Source: CAZNKU01 sp045541135 (GTDB lineage Bacteria; Bacillota; Clostridia; Monoglobales; Firm-18). Taken from it: DNA of 52,087 bases. Position numbers and translations under genes: made by a program. The notes beneath the pieces are model-generated. The model had not been told where the DNA came from and ran no database searches. It saw only the letters and a program-made list of their open reading frames with translations. The stretch's first letter is position 1, and each line of letters opens with the position of its first letter. Of this stretch, positions 7,700-16,973 are shown piece after piece. The DNA lies in the NCBI GenBank assembly GCA_045541135.1, contig JAZQIO010000015.1:1-52087 (forward strand), given 5' to 3'.

Positions 7700-9523
7700 A
7701 TGAGTAAGGTTGAAAACTTAAGAAATATAGCGATTATAGCACATGTTGACCACGGCAAAACAACACTTGTGGATGCACTTTTGCAACAAAGTGGGGTGTT
7801 CCGTGACAACGAGCAGGTTGACGTTTGTGTTATGGACAGCGGAGACATTGAAAAGGAACGTGGTATCACTATCCTTTCCAAAAACACAGGTATTAATTAC
7901 AACGGTATAAAAATCAACATTGTTGATACTCCCGGACATGCTGACTTTGGCGGTGAAGTGGAACGTGTACTTGATATGGTAGACGGTGTTTTGCTTTTGG
8001 TAGACTCCTTTGAGGGGTGTATGCCACAGACTCGTTTTGTGCTTAAAAAGGCACTGGCACGTAATTTAAAGCCTATTATAGTTGTAAATAAGCTTGACAA
8101 GCCTAATGCACGACCTTATGAGGTTGTGGATGAAGTTCTTGACTTGTTTATAGACCTTGATGCAAATGATGATCAGTTGGAATCTCCTACAATTTTTGCA
8201 TCGGGACGCGACGGTTACGCAACACTTGACCCAAGTGTGAAAACAGAGGATATGAAGCTTCTTTTGGATATGATTGTGGAACAGGTTCCTGCTCCTGAGG
8301 GTGATGTGGAAGGTGCGTTCCAGTTTTTGGCATCAAATATTGATTATGACGATTATATCGGACGCATTGCAGTAGGACGTATTCACAGAGGTTCCGTAAA
8401 AGTGGGTCAGAATATTACAATCTGTAAAAAAGACGGCAAGACAACAAATGTCCGCGCCACAAAAATATTTACCTTTGAGGGACTTAAAAGAGTGGAAGTG
8501 GAAACCGCTTCCGTAGGCGACATTGTTTGTATTGCAGGTCTTACAAATATTGAAATCGGCGAAACAGTATGTGCTCCCGATTGTCTTGAGCCACTTCCCT
8601 TTACTGAAATTGACGAGCCTACACTTTCAATGACATTCAGCGTAAACAACAGCCCATTTGCAGGTCAGGAGGGGGACTTTGTAACATCACGTCATATAAA
8701 AGACAGACTTGAAAAAGAACTTGAAACAAATGTATCGCTTCGTGTTACGGAAACAGATTCCGCCGACAGCTTTGAGGTTGCAGGCAGAGGTGAGCTTCAC
8801 CTTTCAATTTTAATAGAAACTATGAGAAGAGAAGGCTTCGAATTTCAGGTTTCAAAACCTCAGGTTTTGTTTAAGGAAATAGACGGCGAAAAGCACGAGC
8901 CAATTGAACACCTTGTTGTGGACGTGCCCGATGAATATACGGGTGCGGTAATGGAAAAACTGGGTAACAGAAAGGCTGAAATGGCAAATATGCAGCCTGT
9001 AAGCCAGGGTTATACAAGACTTGAATTCAAAATCCCTGCAAGAGGTCTTGTTGGTTACAGAAGTGAGCTTTTAACAGACACAAAGGGTACTGGTATTATG
9101 AATCACTACCTTGACGGATATGAACCTTATAAGGGTGAAATTCAGATGAGAGAACGTGGCTCACTTGTTGCATGGGAAGCTGGTGAATCCATAACCTACG
9201 GTCTTTTCAATGCACAGGACAGAGGTAAGCTTTTCATTGGTGCAGGTGTTAAGGTTTACGAGGGTATGGTAGTAGGTGAAAATTCAAGAAATGAAGATAT
9301 TACCATTAACGTATGTAAGAGAAAACAGCTTACAAACACCCGTGCGTCAGGTTCTGACGAAGCTTTGCGCCTTGTGCCTCCTGTAATTATGAGCTTGGAA
9401 AACTGCCTTGACTTTATAGGTGAGGACGAACTTGTAGAGGTTACACCAAAGAGCCTCAGAATCAGAAAGAAGATTCTTAACACAGAACTTCGTGCAAAAG
9501 CAAACAGTAGAAAAAACAAATAA
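7700..9523 (+). CDS. typA: Ribosome-binding translational GTPase TypA/BipA
   Basis: A 607-aa translation-factor GTPase that binds the ribosome and helps assembly and stress adaptation. The G1 motif is AHVDHGKT (residues 14-21), switch I contains ERGITI, G3 is DTPGHADFGG and G4 is NKLD. Domains II and III follow, then the BipA-specific C-terminal domain (from ~residue 480, containing REQ-type glycine-rich segments such as GAGVKVYEGM). The length is normal for the family. The ATG has AGAGGGAA upstream and a strong promoter about 70 nt upstream. It heads a plus-strand run and miaB starts 10 nt after it. Confidence 0.96.
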   Translation: MSKVENLRNIAIIAHVDHGKTTLVDALLQQSGVFRDNEQVDVCVMDSGDIEKERGITILSKNTGINYNGIKINIVDTPGHADFGGEVERVLDMVDGVLLLVDSFEGCMPQTRFVLKKALARNLKPIIVVNKLDKPNARPYEVVDEVLDLFIDLDANDDQLESPTIFASGRDGYATLDPSVKTEDMKLLLDMIVEQVPAPEGDVEGAFQFLASNIDYDDYIGRIAVGRIHRGSVKVGQNITICKKDGKTTNVRATKIFTFEGLKRVEVETASVGDIVCIAGLTNIEIGETVCAPDCLEPLPFTEIDEPTLSMTFSVNNSPFAGQEGDFVTSRHIKDRLEKELETNVSLRVTETDSADSFEVAGRGELHLSILIETMRREGFEFQVSKPQVLFKEIDGEKHEPIEHLVVDVPDEYTGAVMEKLGNRKAEMANMQPVSQGYTRLEFKIPARGLVGYRSELLTDTKGTGIMNHYLDGYEPYKGEIQMRERGSLVAWEAGESITYGLFNAQDRGKLFIGAGVKVYEGMVVGENSRNEDITINVCKRKQLTNTRASGSDEALRLVPPVIMSLENCLDFIGEDELVEVTPKSLRIRKKILNTELRAKANSRKNK

Positions 9524-9533
9524 GAGGTTTGAT

Positions 9534-10928
9534 ATGATACAAAAGGTTACTGATGCCGAAATTCAAAAACAAAGGGAAGTTTCGGCTAAGATAAGGGAAC
9601 TGAATAATGGTAAAAAGTTGACTGCATGCGTGGTTACTTTAGGCTGTGTACAGAATGAAAATGATTCCGAACGTATACGCGGTATGCTTACGGAAATGGG
9701 ATACGAAATGTGTAGCAATTCCAAAACTGCAGATGTTGTGATTTTCAACACCTGTGCGGTACGTGAAAATGCGGAGCTTAAGGTTTTCGGTTTTTTGGGA
9801 GCTCTTAAAAATATAAAAAAAGAACGTCCCGAAATGCTTATTGGCATATGCGGTTGTATGATACAGCAAAACCACATTGTGGAACGCATAAAGTCACGTT
9901 ACAAGCACGTTGATATGATTTTCGGCACACATTCTCTGCACCGTTTTCCGCAGATTATGTACAGTGCAATGCAAAAGCGAGTTATAGACGTTGAGGATAC
10001 CGACGGTTATGTTGCAGAAAACATTTCCCGTGTAAGGGGCAGTAATGTTATAGCTACCGTTTCCGTAATGTACGGTTGCAACAACTTTTGCTCATACTGT
10101 ATAGTGCCTTATGTGCGAGGTCGCGAAAGAAGCCGTACACATGAGGATATACTTGCGGAATGTGAAGGCTTGGCGGCACAGGGGTATAAGGAAATTACCC
10201 TTGTGGGACAGAATGTGAATTCCTACGGCAAGGACTGTGGTGAAATTGACTTTGCAGATTTACTGCACCTTGTAAGCGAAATTGAAGGCATTGAGCGTAT
10301 ACGCTTTGTTTCCGTTCATCCAAAGGATATTACAGACAAGCTGATTGCTGAAATGGCGTCTAATCCTAAGATATGCAAACAGCTTCACGTGCCACTTCAA
10401 AGCGGAAGTACGAAGGTTTTAAGGGATATGAACAGAAAATATTCCAAAAAACAGTACCTTGCTTTGATTGATAAAATACGTGCAGCAATGCCGGGACTTG
10501 CAATTTCTACCGACATTATTGTAGGCTTTCCTACTGAAACAAACGAAGATTTTGAAGATACTTTGGATGTTGTAAAAAAAGTCGGCTACGATATGGTGTA
10601 CAATTTCATATATTCAAAGAGAAACGGTACACCTGCGGCGAAAATGGACTTTGTTCTTTCGGAAGAAGAAATTAAAAGTAATTTTGACAGACTTGTGGAA
10701 ACGCAGGCTGAAATTTTACACGAAAAGAATATGAAGCTGCAGGACGCAGTTGTGGAAGTGCTTGTTGAAGGCAAAAGCCGTACTGATGACAGTATGCTTA
10801 CAGGCAGAACTACTGAAAATAAGGTTGTTAATTTTTCGGGCAGTCCTGAAAAAATAGGCGAAATTGTTAATGTTAAGATTACCAAGGCGGCTACGTGGGC
10901 GCTTACGGGTGAGATTACAGAAAATTGA
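9534..10928 (+). CDS. miaB: tRNA (i6A37) methylthiotransferase MiaB
   Basis: Radical-SAM enzyme that adds a methylthio group to i6A37 in tRNAs reading UNN codons; it acts on the product of MiaA, encoded downstream in the same cluster. The 464-aa protein has an N-terminal UPF0004 domain (TLGCVQNENDSER), the radical-SAM motif CNNFCSYC and then VPYVRGRERSR. A C-terminal TRAM segment follows. Cysteines for both Fe-S clusters are present. An earlier in-frame start inside typA exists, but the ATG at 9534 with AGAGG upstream is the likely one. Confidence 0.95.
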   Translation: MIQKVTDAEIQKQREVSAKIRELNNGKKLTACVVTLGCVQNENDSERIRGMLTEMGYEMCSNSKTADVVIFNTCAVRENAELKVFGFLGALKNIKKERPEMLIGICGCMIQQNHIVERIKSRYKHVDMIFGTHSLHRFPQIMYSAMQKRVIDVEDTDGYVAENISRVRGSNVIATVSVMYGCNNFCSYCIVPYVRGRERSRTHEDILAECEGLAAQGYKEITLVGQNVNSYGKDCGEIDFADLLHLVSEIEGIERIRFVSVHPKDITDKLIAEMASNPKICKQLHVPLQSGSTKVLRDMNRKYSKKQYLALIDKIRAAMPGLAISTDIIVGFPTETNEDFEDTLDVVKKVGYDMVYNFIYSKRNGTPAAKMDFVLSEEEIKSNFDRLVETQAEILHEKNMKLQDAVVEVLVEGKSRTDDSMLTGRTTENKVVNFSGSPEKIGEIVNVKITKAATWALTGEITEN

Positions 10929-10937
10929 GGCGATTTT

Positions 10938-12086
10938 ATGTTTAAAAGACTTACAGATAAGCTTGACAAAGCGGTAAAAGCAGGTCTTCCCGGATGTGAC
11001 TGCATAGTTTATCACAAGGGTAAATGTGTATATAGATATTTTGCCGGTGTTTCAAGTCTTGAGGATAAAACACCGATGAACGGCAAGGAACTTTACAACA
11101 TTTATTCATCTTCAAAGCTTATAACCGTGATTGCAGCAATGCAGCTTTGGGAAAAAGGATTGTTTGACCTTGAAGATGATTTGTGTAAATATATGCCTGA
11201 ATTCACCGATATGAATATAAAAGGTGAAGACGGAAAACTTATTCCTGCAAAAAATAAGATTAAAATAAAACATCTTTTCTCAATGAGTGCAGGTATACAT
11301 TATGACACAAGTGCAGATGCCATTGTACGTGCAAAAGATGAAACAAACGGGGTTTGTCAGACCCGTGAGGTTATGAAGTATCTTGCAACAGAACCTCTTG
11401 AGTTTGAGCCGGGTACAAAGTGGAGATACAGCTTTGCACATGACGTGCTTGCGGCACTTGTTGAAGTGCTTACGGGTAAAACATTCGGCGAGTATTTAAA
11501 GGAAAATATTTTCGAACCTGCAGGTATGGAAAATACCACATTCCTGCTTGATGACCGTGAAGTGTATAAAATTGCAGAACAGTACCGCTACCATGCTAAT
11601 AAAACGGAAGAACTTAACAAGCTTGACCCGGAAGCAGACAAGCACAGAAGCAACGGCGGTTTTGAAAATGTGGGCAAAAAGATTCAAAGCTATAAATTTG
11701 GTACAAAATATGAAAGCGGCGGTGCAGGAGGAATATCCACAACCGAAGATTATATAAAGATTCTAGAAGCTGTACGCACAGGCATTTTAATAAAGCCTGA
11801 AACTTTGAAAATGATGAGTGTAAATCAATTTAGCGACCAACAGCTTGAACTTTTCTGGGAAAGACCAAACGGTTACGGTTACGGACTTGGTTTTAAATGT
11901 CCATTTGACGAAAATTCATCGCTTACCAATGTGGGGTGGGGCGGTGCTGCAGGTGCACACTGGTTTATAGATACTAAAAATGAAATTACACTGTGCTATC
12001 ATCAGCACGTTTTAAGCTCACTAAAATATGGATTGGGCGAAAATTTAACAAAAATTACAACAGAAATTATATTAGGAGGAAAATAA
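10938..12086 (+). CDS. Class C beta-lactamase-like serine hydrolase
   Basis: The 382-aa product has the beta-lactamase/transpeptidase fold. The SxxK nucleophile motif is in YSSSKLIT near residues 55-60, and a YxN-like position is in WRYSFAHD. I see no clear KTG box near the C-terminus. There is no signal peptide, so a cytosolic esterase or peptidase of the family is more likely than antibiotic resistance. It starts 9 nt after miaB and abuts ylbF, so it is inside the miaB-mutSL operon, an uncommon insertion in this otherwise conserved order. Confidence 0.78.
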   Translation: MFKRLTDKLDKAVKAGLPGCDCIVYHKGKCVYRYFAGVSSLEDKTPMNGKELYNIYSSSKLITVIAAMQLWEKGLFDLEDDLCKYMPEFTDMNIKGEDGKLIPAKNKIKIKHLFSMSAGIHYDTSADAIVRAKDETNGVCQTREVMKYLATEPLEFEPGTKWRYSFAHDVLAALVEVLTGKTFGEYLKENIFEPAGMENTTFLLDDREVYKIAEQYRYHANKTEELNKLDPEADKHRSNGGFENVGKKIQSYKFGTKYESGGAGGISTTEDYIKILEAVRTGILIKPETLKMMSVNQFSDQQLELFWERPNGYGYGLGFKCPFDENSSLTNVGWGGAAGAHWFIDTKNEITLCYHQHVLSSLKYGLGENLTKITTEIILGGK

Positions 12087-12087
12087 A

Positions 12088-12474
12088 ATGAACGTATTTG
12101 AAAAAGCACATGAACTTGGTTCAATGATTGCAGAAAGCGAAGAATTTAAAAGAGTAAACGAAGCTCGTGAGGCACAGACAGCAGACGGTGATGCCGCATT
12201 AGTTTTGATGAACTACAACAGAAAACGCGACCAGCTTATAAAGGAAGCTTCCGAACCAAATATTTCCAACGAAAGAATGCAGGAAATCCGCAATGAAATG
12301 GAAAGAGAAGTTGACAAGCTTAACAACAACAAAACAATTGCTGATTTTATGGAAGCAATGCAGGCTTTTAACGATATGATGGACCAGGTAAATGCAATAG
12401 TTGCATCATACATTAATCCACAGGAAGATGGCGGATGTTCAGGTAACTGCAGTTCTTGCGGCGGTTGCCATTAG
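12088..12474 (+). CDS. YlbF/YmcA family protein with Cys-rich tail
   Basis: The 128-aa alpha-helical protein belongs to the Com_YlbF family. In Bacillus subtilis, YlbF and YmcA join YaaT in a complex that carries Fe-S clusters and affects RNA processing, competence and sporulation. Here the C-terminus ends in CSGNCSSCGGCH, four closely spaced cysteines suited to metal or Fe-S binding. The ATG is 1 nt after the previous stop codon and its AGGAGG lies inside the end of the hydrolase gene, implying translational coupling. The family call is firm; a role in an Fe-S complex is inference. Confidence 0.85.
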   Translation: MNVFEKAHELGSMIAESEEFKRVNEAREAQTADGDAALVLMNYNRKRDQLIKEASEPNISNERMQEIRNEMEREVDKLNNNKTIADFMEAMQAFNDMMDQVNAIVASYINPQEDGGCSGNCSSCGGCH

Positions 12475-12528
12475 TTAATGAATAATGAAGAATGCATAAT
12501 GCATAATTAAGGAAGGGAAAGAATAAAA

Positions 12529-15126
12529 ATGGCTAAGTTATCTCCAATGATGCAGCAATATTTTGAAATAAAAGAAAAATATCAGGACACAATTCTGTTT
12601 TTCAGGCTTGGCGATTTTTATGAAATGTTCTATGAGGATGCCATTACCTGTTCAAAGGAGCTTGAATTGACATTAACGGGTAAAGACTGCGGACAGGAAG
12701 AACGTGCACCTATGTGCGGTGTACCTTTCCATGCGGCAGACCAGTATATAGACAAGCTTTTGGAAAAAGGTTATAAAATAGCTGTGTGTGAACAGGTGGA
12801 AAACCCTGCGGAAGCTAAGGGGATTGTAAAACGTGACGTTATACGTGTTGTTACACCGGGCACGGTTACAAATTCAAAGCTGTTAGATGAAAAAAACAAC
12901 AACTACCTTTGTTGTATCTGCAAAAAAGGTAATGAAGCCGGTATGGCGTTTGTCGACGTTACTACAGGCAGTCTTTATGCAACAGAGCTTTCCTGCAACA
13001 GAGGCGATGTTATAAGTGAACTTTCCCGTTATAGTCCAAGGGAAATCATATGTAACAGAGAATTTATCGAAAGTGCCAGCCTTGTATCTTTTATAAATGA
13101 AAGACTGGGATGCTCCGTAGAGGCTGAAAATGACGTTGTCTTTGAAACCGATGAGGCGAAGCACAGAATATACGAACAGTTTGGCAACAAGGCAGATGCT
13201 TTGCCCGAAGACGGCTTTGATTGCGCAATTTTGTCGGTAGGTGCAATACTTGCATACCTTGCAAAAACACAGATGTGTGAACTTCCCCATATTAAAGGGA
13301 TAGAGTTTTACACAGCAGAACAGTATATGGACATAGACTTTTCTTCAAAGCGTAATCTTGAAATTACCGCTACAATGCGTGAGGGTAAAAGAAGAGGCTC
13401 ACTTTTGTGGGTGCTTGACGATACCGAAACATCTATGGGTGCCAGACTGTTAAAGTCGTGGATAGATAAGCCACTTTTAAATGTAACTACAATCCAAAAC
13501 AGATTAAATGCAGTAGACGAGCTTGTAAAGGCTACTATTGTAAGGTCAGAAATACGCGAAAGTCTTTCTAAAATTCAGGATATTGAAAGACTTATAAGCC
13601 GTGTTCTTACAGGCAGTGCAAATTGTCGTGATTTGTTGGCGTTAAAAGCTTCCTTTGAACCTTTGCCCGATATTATAAGCAATGCAGCTAAGCTTGAAAC
13701 GGTACTTAATAGTACCGTTACAGGCTACATAGACGATATGGCTGATATATGCGACCTTCTGGAAAGAGGTATTATAGAAAATCCTCCCCTTACAATTAAA
13801 GAAGGAGGTATAATCCGTGAGGGTTTTGATGAAAATGTAGATCTTTACCGCAAGGCTATGACTGAGGGCAAGCAATGGCTTGCCACAATTGAACAACAGG
13901 AAAAGGAAAAAACAGGTATCAAAAATCTTAAAATAGGATTTAATAAAGTTTTCGGCTATTATATTGAGGTTTCAAAGTCAAATGTACCACTTGTGCCGGA
14001 TACATATATCCGCAAACAAACCCTTACAACCGGTGAAAGATATATTACCGGTGAACTCAAAGAAATTGAAAACAACATTTTGGGTGCAGAGGAAAGAATC
14101 TGTGCACTTGAATATTCTATATTCTGTGAAATACGTGACGAGGTTTCAAAGGCAAATGAGCGTATTTTGCAGACCGCAAAGGCTTTAGCGGAGCTTGATG
14201 TGCTTTGTTCAATGGCAGAGGTAGCAGTTAAAAACAACTACACTATGCCCGTTGTAAATATATCTGATAAAATAGATATTAAAGACGGCAGACATCCTGT
14301 TGTGGAAAAGGTTTTAAAGGGTCAGTTATTTATTCCAAATGACACCTTCTTAAGTCAAAAGGACAGAGTGTCTATCATAACAGGTCCTAATATGGCAGGT
14401 AAGTCCACATATATGCGTCAGGTTGCCTTAATTGTACTTATGGCACAAATAGGCAGTTTTGTACCTGCTTCAAGTGCGGAAATAGGCATAGTGGATAAAA
14501 TATTTACACGTGTGGGTGCAAGTGACGACCTTGCTTCCGGTCAAAGTACATTTATGGTGGAAATGAACGAGGTTGCAAATATTCTTGATAATGCTACGAA
14601 AAAGAGTCTGCTTATACTTGATGAAATAGGCAGAGGTACTTCAACTTATGACGGTCTTTCCATAGCTTGGGCTGTGGTGGAGTATATTGCAGACCTTAAA
14701 AAGCTTGGCGCAAAGACACTTTTTGCAACACATTATCACGAGCTTACAGAGCTTGAAGACAAGCTTGACGGTGTTAAAAACTACTGTATTGCTGTTAAAA
14801 AACGTGGAGATGATATAATATTCCTGCGTAAAATTATACAGGGAGGTGCTGATGAAAGCTACGGTATAGAGGTTGCAAAGCTAGCAGGCGTTAAAAATGA
14901 CGTTATAAAGCGTGCAAAGGAAATTGTTGAAAAGCTTTCCGTTATCAATACTGATATAAATCAGACCTTGCCCGAAAGAGCAGAAGATGAAGTTCAGCTG
15001 GGATTCGGTGAGTTCAGCGGGCAGGATATTATAAAAGAATTACAAAAGCTGGATGTAACAACACTTACGCCCATAGAGGCACTTAATAAACTTTATGAAC
15101 TTAAAACAGAGGCTGATAAAGTATGA
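12529..15126 (+). CDS. mutS: DNA mismatch repair protein MutS
   Basis: Mismatch sensor of 865 aa, the usual length. The N-terminal mismatch-binding motif F-x-E is in GDFYEMF (F30, E32). The C-terminal ABC-type ATPase has Walker A GPNMAGKST (from residue 619) and Walker B/signature DEIGRGTSTYDG. The ATG follows AAGGAAGGG. The 54-nt spacer before it holds the short AT-rich direct repeat ATGCATAATGCATAAT. mutL overlaps by 4 nt, so the partners are made together. Confidence 0.97.
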   Translation: MAKLSPMMQQYFEIKEKYQDTILFFRLGDFYEMFYEDAITCSKELELTLTGKDCGQEERAPMCGVPFHAADQYIDKLLEKGYKIAVCEQVENPAEAKGIVKRDVIRVVTPGTVTNSKLLDEKNNNYLCCICKKGNEAGMAFVDVTTGSLYATELSCNRGDVISELSRYSPREIICNREFIESASLVSFINERLGCSVEAENDVVFETDEAKHRIYEQFGNKADALPEDGFDCAILSVGAILAYLAKTQMCELPHIKGIEFYTAEQYMDIDFSSKRNLEITATMREGKRRGSLLWVLDDTETSMGARLLKSWIDKPLLNVTTIQNRLNAVDELVKATIVRSEIRESLSKIQDIERLISRVLTGSANCRDLLALKASFEPLPDIISNAAKLETVLNSTVTGYIDDMADICDLLERGIIENPPLTIKEGGIIREGFDENVDLYRKAMTEGKQWLATIEQQEKEKTGIKNLKIGFNKVFGYYIEVSKSNVPLVPDTYIRKQTLTTGERYITGELKEIENNILGAEERICALEYSIFCEIRDEVSKANERILQTAKALAELDVLCSMAEVAVKNNYTMPVVNISDKIDIKDGRHPVVEKVLKGQLFIPNDTFLSQKDRVSIITGPNMAGKSTYMRQVALIVLMAQIGSFVPASSAEIGIVDKIFTRVGASDDLASGQSTFMVEMNEVANILDNATKKSLLILDEIGRGTSTYDGLSIAWAVVEYIADLKKLGAKTLFATHYHELTELEDKLDGVKNYCIAVKKRGDDIIFLRKIIQGGADESYGIEVAKLAGVKNDVIKRAKEIVEKLSVINTDINQTLPERAEDEVQLGFGEFSGQDIIKELQKLDVTTLTPIEALNKLYELKTEADKV

Positions 15127-16961
15127 GAAAAATAAACGTTCTTACAAATGAAATGGCAAATAAAATAGCTGCCGGAGAGGTTGTTGAACGCCCTGCATCG
15201 GTTATAAAGGAATTGGTTGAAAATTCCGTAGACGCAGGTGCTACAAACCTTATTATAGAAATTAAAAACGGCGGCATTTCCTACATCCGTGTTACGGATA
15301 ACGGCTGCGGCATATCCCCCGAGGATATTAAAACAGCCTTTTTGCCACATGCCACAAGTAAAATTGTTGATGAAGACGATTTGTTTTCCATAAAAACACT
15401 TGGCTTCCGAGGGGAGGCACTTGCCAGCATTGCTGCAGTTTCAAACGTTGAAATAATGTCTAAAACAGAAGATGAAAATGGTACAAAGCTGGAAATAAGC
15501 GGTGGCAAGTTTTTAAGTGAGGAAACGGTAGGTTGTCCCGTGGGTACAACTGTTGTAGTAAAAAATTTGTTTTTCAACACCCCTGCACGTATGAAATTTT
15601 TAAAAAAGGATTCCACAGAGGCAAGCTACATAACCGATATTGTGGAAAGGCTTGTAATGGCTAACCCACACATAAGCGTAAGATACATAGTTGACGAAAA
15701 GGAAAAGCTTTTTGTAAGCGGTGACGGTGAACTGAAATCATGTATTTATGCCATTTACGGCAGAGATTATGCCAAGGGTGTTTTAGAACTTTCAAACACT
15801 AATCAAGGTATAAAAATCAGCGGTTATGTAGGCAAAAAAGAGCTTTCAAGAGGTAACCGAGCTTTCCAAAGTGTGTTTGTAAACGGCAGATATGTAAAAA
15901 ACAGAGCCATTACAGCAGTGGTTGAAAATGCCTATAAAAACAATATTATGGTGGGCAAATTTCCATTTTATGTAATGAATATTGAGATACCTTTTGAAAT
16001 GGTGGATATAAATGTGCATCCAACAAAGCAGGAGGTTAAATTTGTAAATGAGCGTCAGGTGTGTGACGAGGTTTACTGGGCTGTAAAAAATGCCCTGTTA
16101 AAGGAAAATGATGAAATTCGAGAAAAAATAAAGTCAAGGTACGTAACATTTGACAGACCTGTAACATTGGAAAAACCAAAGGCTCAGCAGACTGAAATTA
16201 AAATAGAAACGAAGCCTGTAAATGTTGAAAGACCTACATTTACACCGGTTAAAAAGGTAGAGGTTTCTGTACCGAAAGAATTTAAACCAAAGTCGGAATC
16301 AAGACCGGCTGTACAGCAACCGCCAAAAAATACGGATACGGCAGATGTTTTGAAGATGTTTACGGCGGCAGAGCCAAGAGTTGAGTTTGAAGAGGAAGAA
16401 CAAAAGTTCAGCTACAAAATAATCGGTCAGCTTTTTGACACTTATGTTATTTTAGAACTTGATAATGAAGTTCTGCTTATGGACCAGCATGCGGCACACG
16501 AACGTATGATATATGAAAAGCTTATCCGTATGAACAATGAAAAGGAAATGGCATACCAGATGCTTTTATCCCCTGTTGCAATTACACTTTCCGCAAGTGA
16601 ATACGATGCTGTGGAGGGTAAAAAAGAAGCACTTGAAAAATACGGCTTTGTGGTGGAGGATTTCGGAAGCAATACAATTTTGGTACGTCAGGTTCCCGTA
16701 AGTCTTCGTGACGATGATATTAAAAATGTGATACTTGACATTATAAATAACTCTTCTACAGATTATATGGAAGAAAATATACACACAATTGCCTGTAAGG
16801 CGGCTGTAAAGGCAAACAAAAAGCTTTCCGACAAGGAAATAGACGAGCTGGTACGTCTGTTTGTGGCAGAAGGCGGGGTAAATACCTGTCCTCACGGCAG
16901 ACCTATTATAGTAAAGATTACAAAATATGAGCTTGAAAAGATGTTCAAGCGTATTCAGTAA
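15123..16961 (+). CDS. mutL: DNA mismatch repair protein MutL (endonuclease type)
   Basis: A 612-aa partner of MutS. The N-terminal GHKL ATPase shows ELVENSVDAGA, DNGCGI and GFRGEAL. A variable linker (~340-420) leads to the C-terminal dimerisation domain. This contains DQHAAHERMIYE from residue 454, the metal-binding endonuclease motif, and CPHGRP near the end. MutL here should therefore nick DNA itself, as in bacteria without MutH. The ATGA overlap with mutS indicates coupling. Confidence 0.97.
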   Translation: MRKINVLTNEMANKIAAGEVVERPASVIKELVENSVDAGATNLIIEIKNGGISYIRVTDNGCGISPEDIKTAFLPHATSKIVDEDDLFSIKTLGFRGEALASIAAVSNVEIMSKTEDENGTKLEISGGKFLSEETVGCPVGTTVVVKNLFFNTPARMKFLKKDSTEASYITDIVERLVMANPHISVRYIVDEKEKLFVSGDGELKSCIYAIYGRDYAKGVLELSNTNQGIKISGYVGKKELSRGNRAFQSVFVNGRYVKNRAITAVVENAYKNNIMVGKFPFYVMNIEIPFEMVDINVHPTKQEVKFVNERQVCDEVYWAVKNALLKENDEIREKIKSRYVTFDRPVTLEKPKAQQTEIKIETKPVNVERPTFTPVKKVEVSVPKEFKPKSESRPAVQQPPKNTDTADVLKMFTAAEPRVEFEEEEQKFSYKIIGQLFDTYVILELDNEVLLMDQHAAHERMIYEKLIRMNNEKEMAYQMLLSPVAITLSASEYDAVEGKKEALEKYGFVVEDFGSNTILVRQVPVSLRDDDIKNVILDIINNSSTDYMEENIHTIACKAAVKANKKLSDKEIDELVRLFVAEGGVNTCPHGRPIIVKITKYELEKMFKRIQ

Positions 16962-16973
16962 GGACTGATAAAT

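Noticed and set aside
10938..12086. Antibiotic-resistance beta-lactamase
   Set aside because: No signal peptide, no clear KTG box, and it lies within a housekeeping operon; a general serine hydrolase is more likely.
12475..12528. ATGCATAATGCATAAT repeat before mutS as a mobile element
   Set aside because: Too short, with no inverted ends; a simple AT-rich direct repeat.
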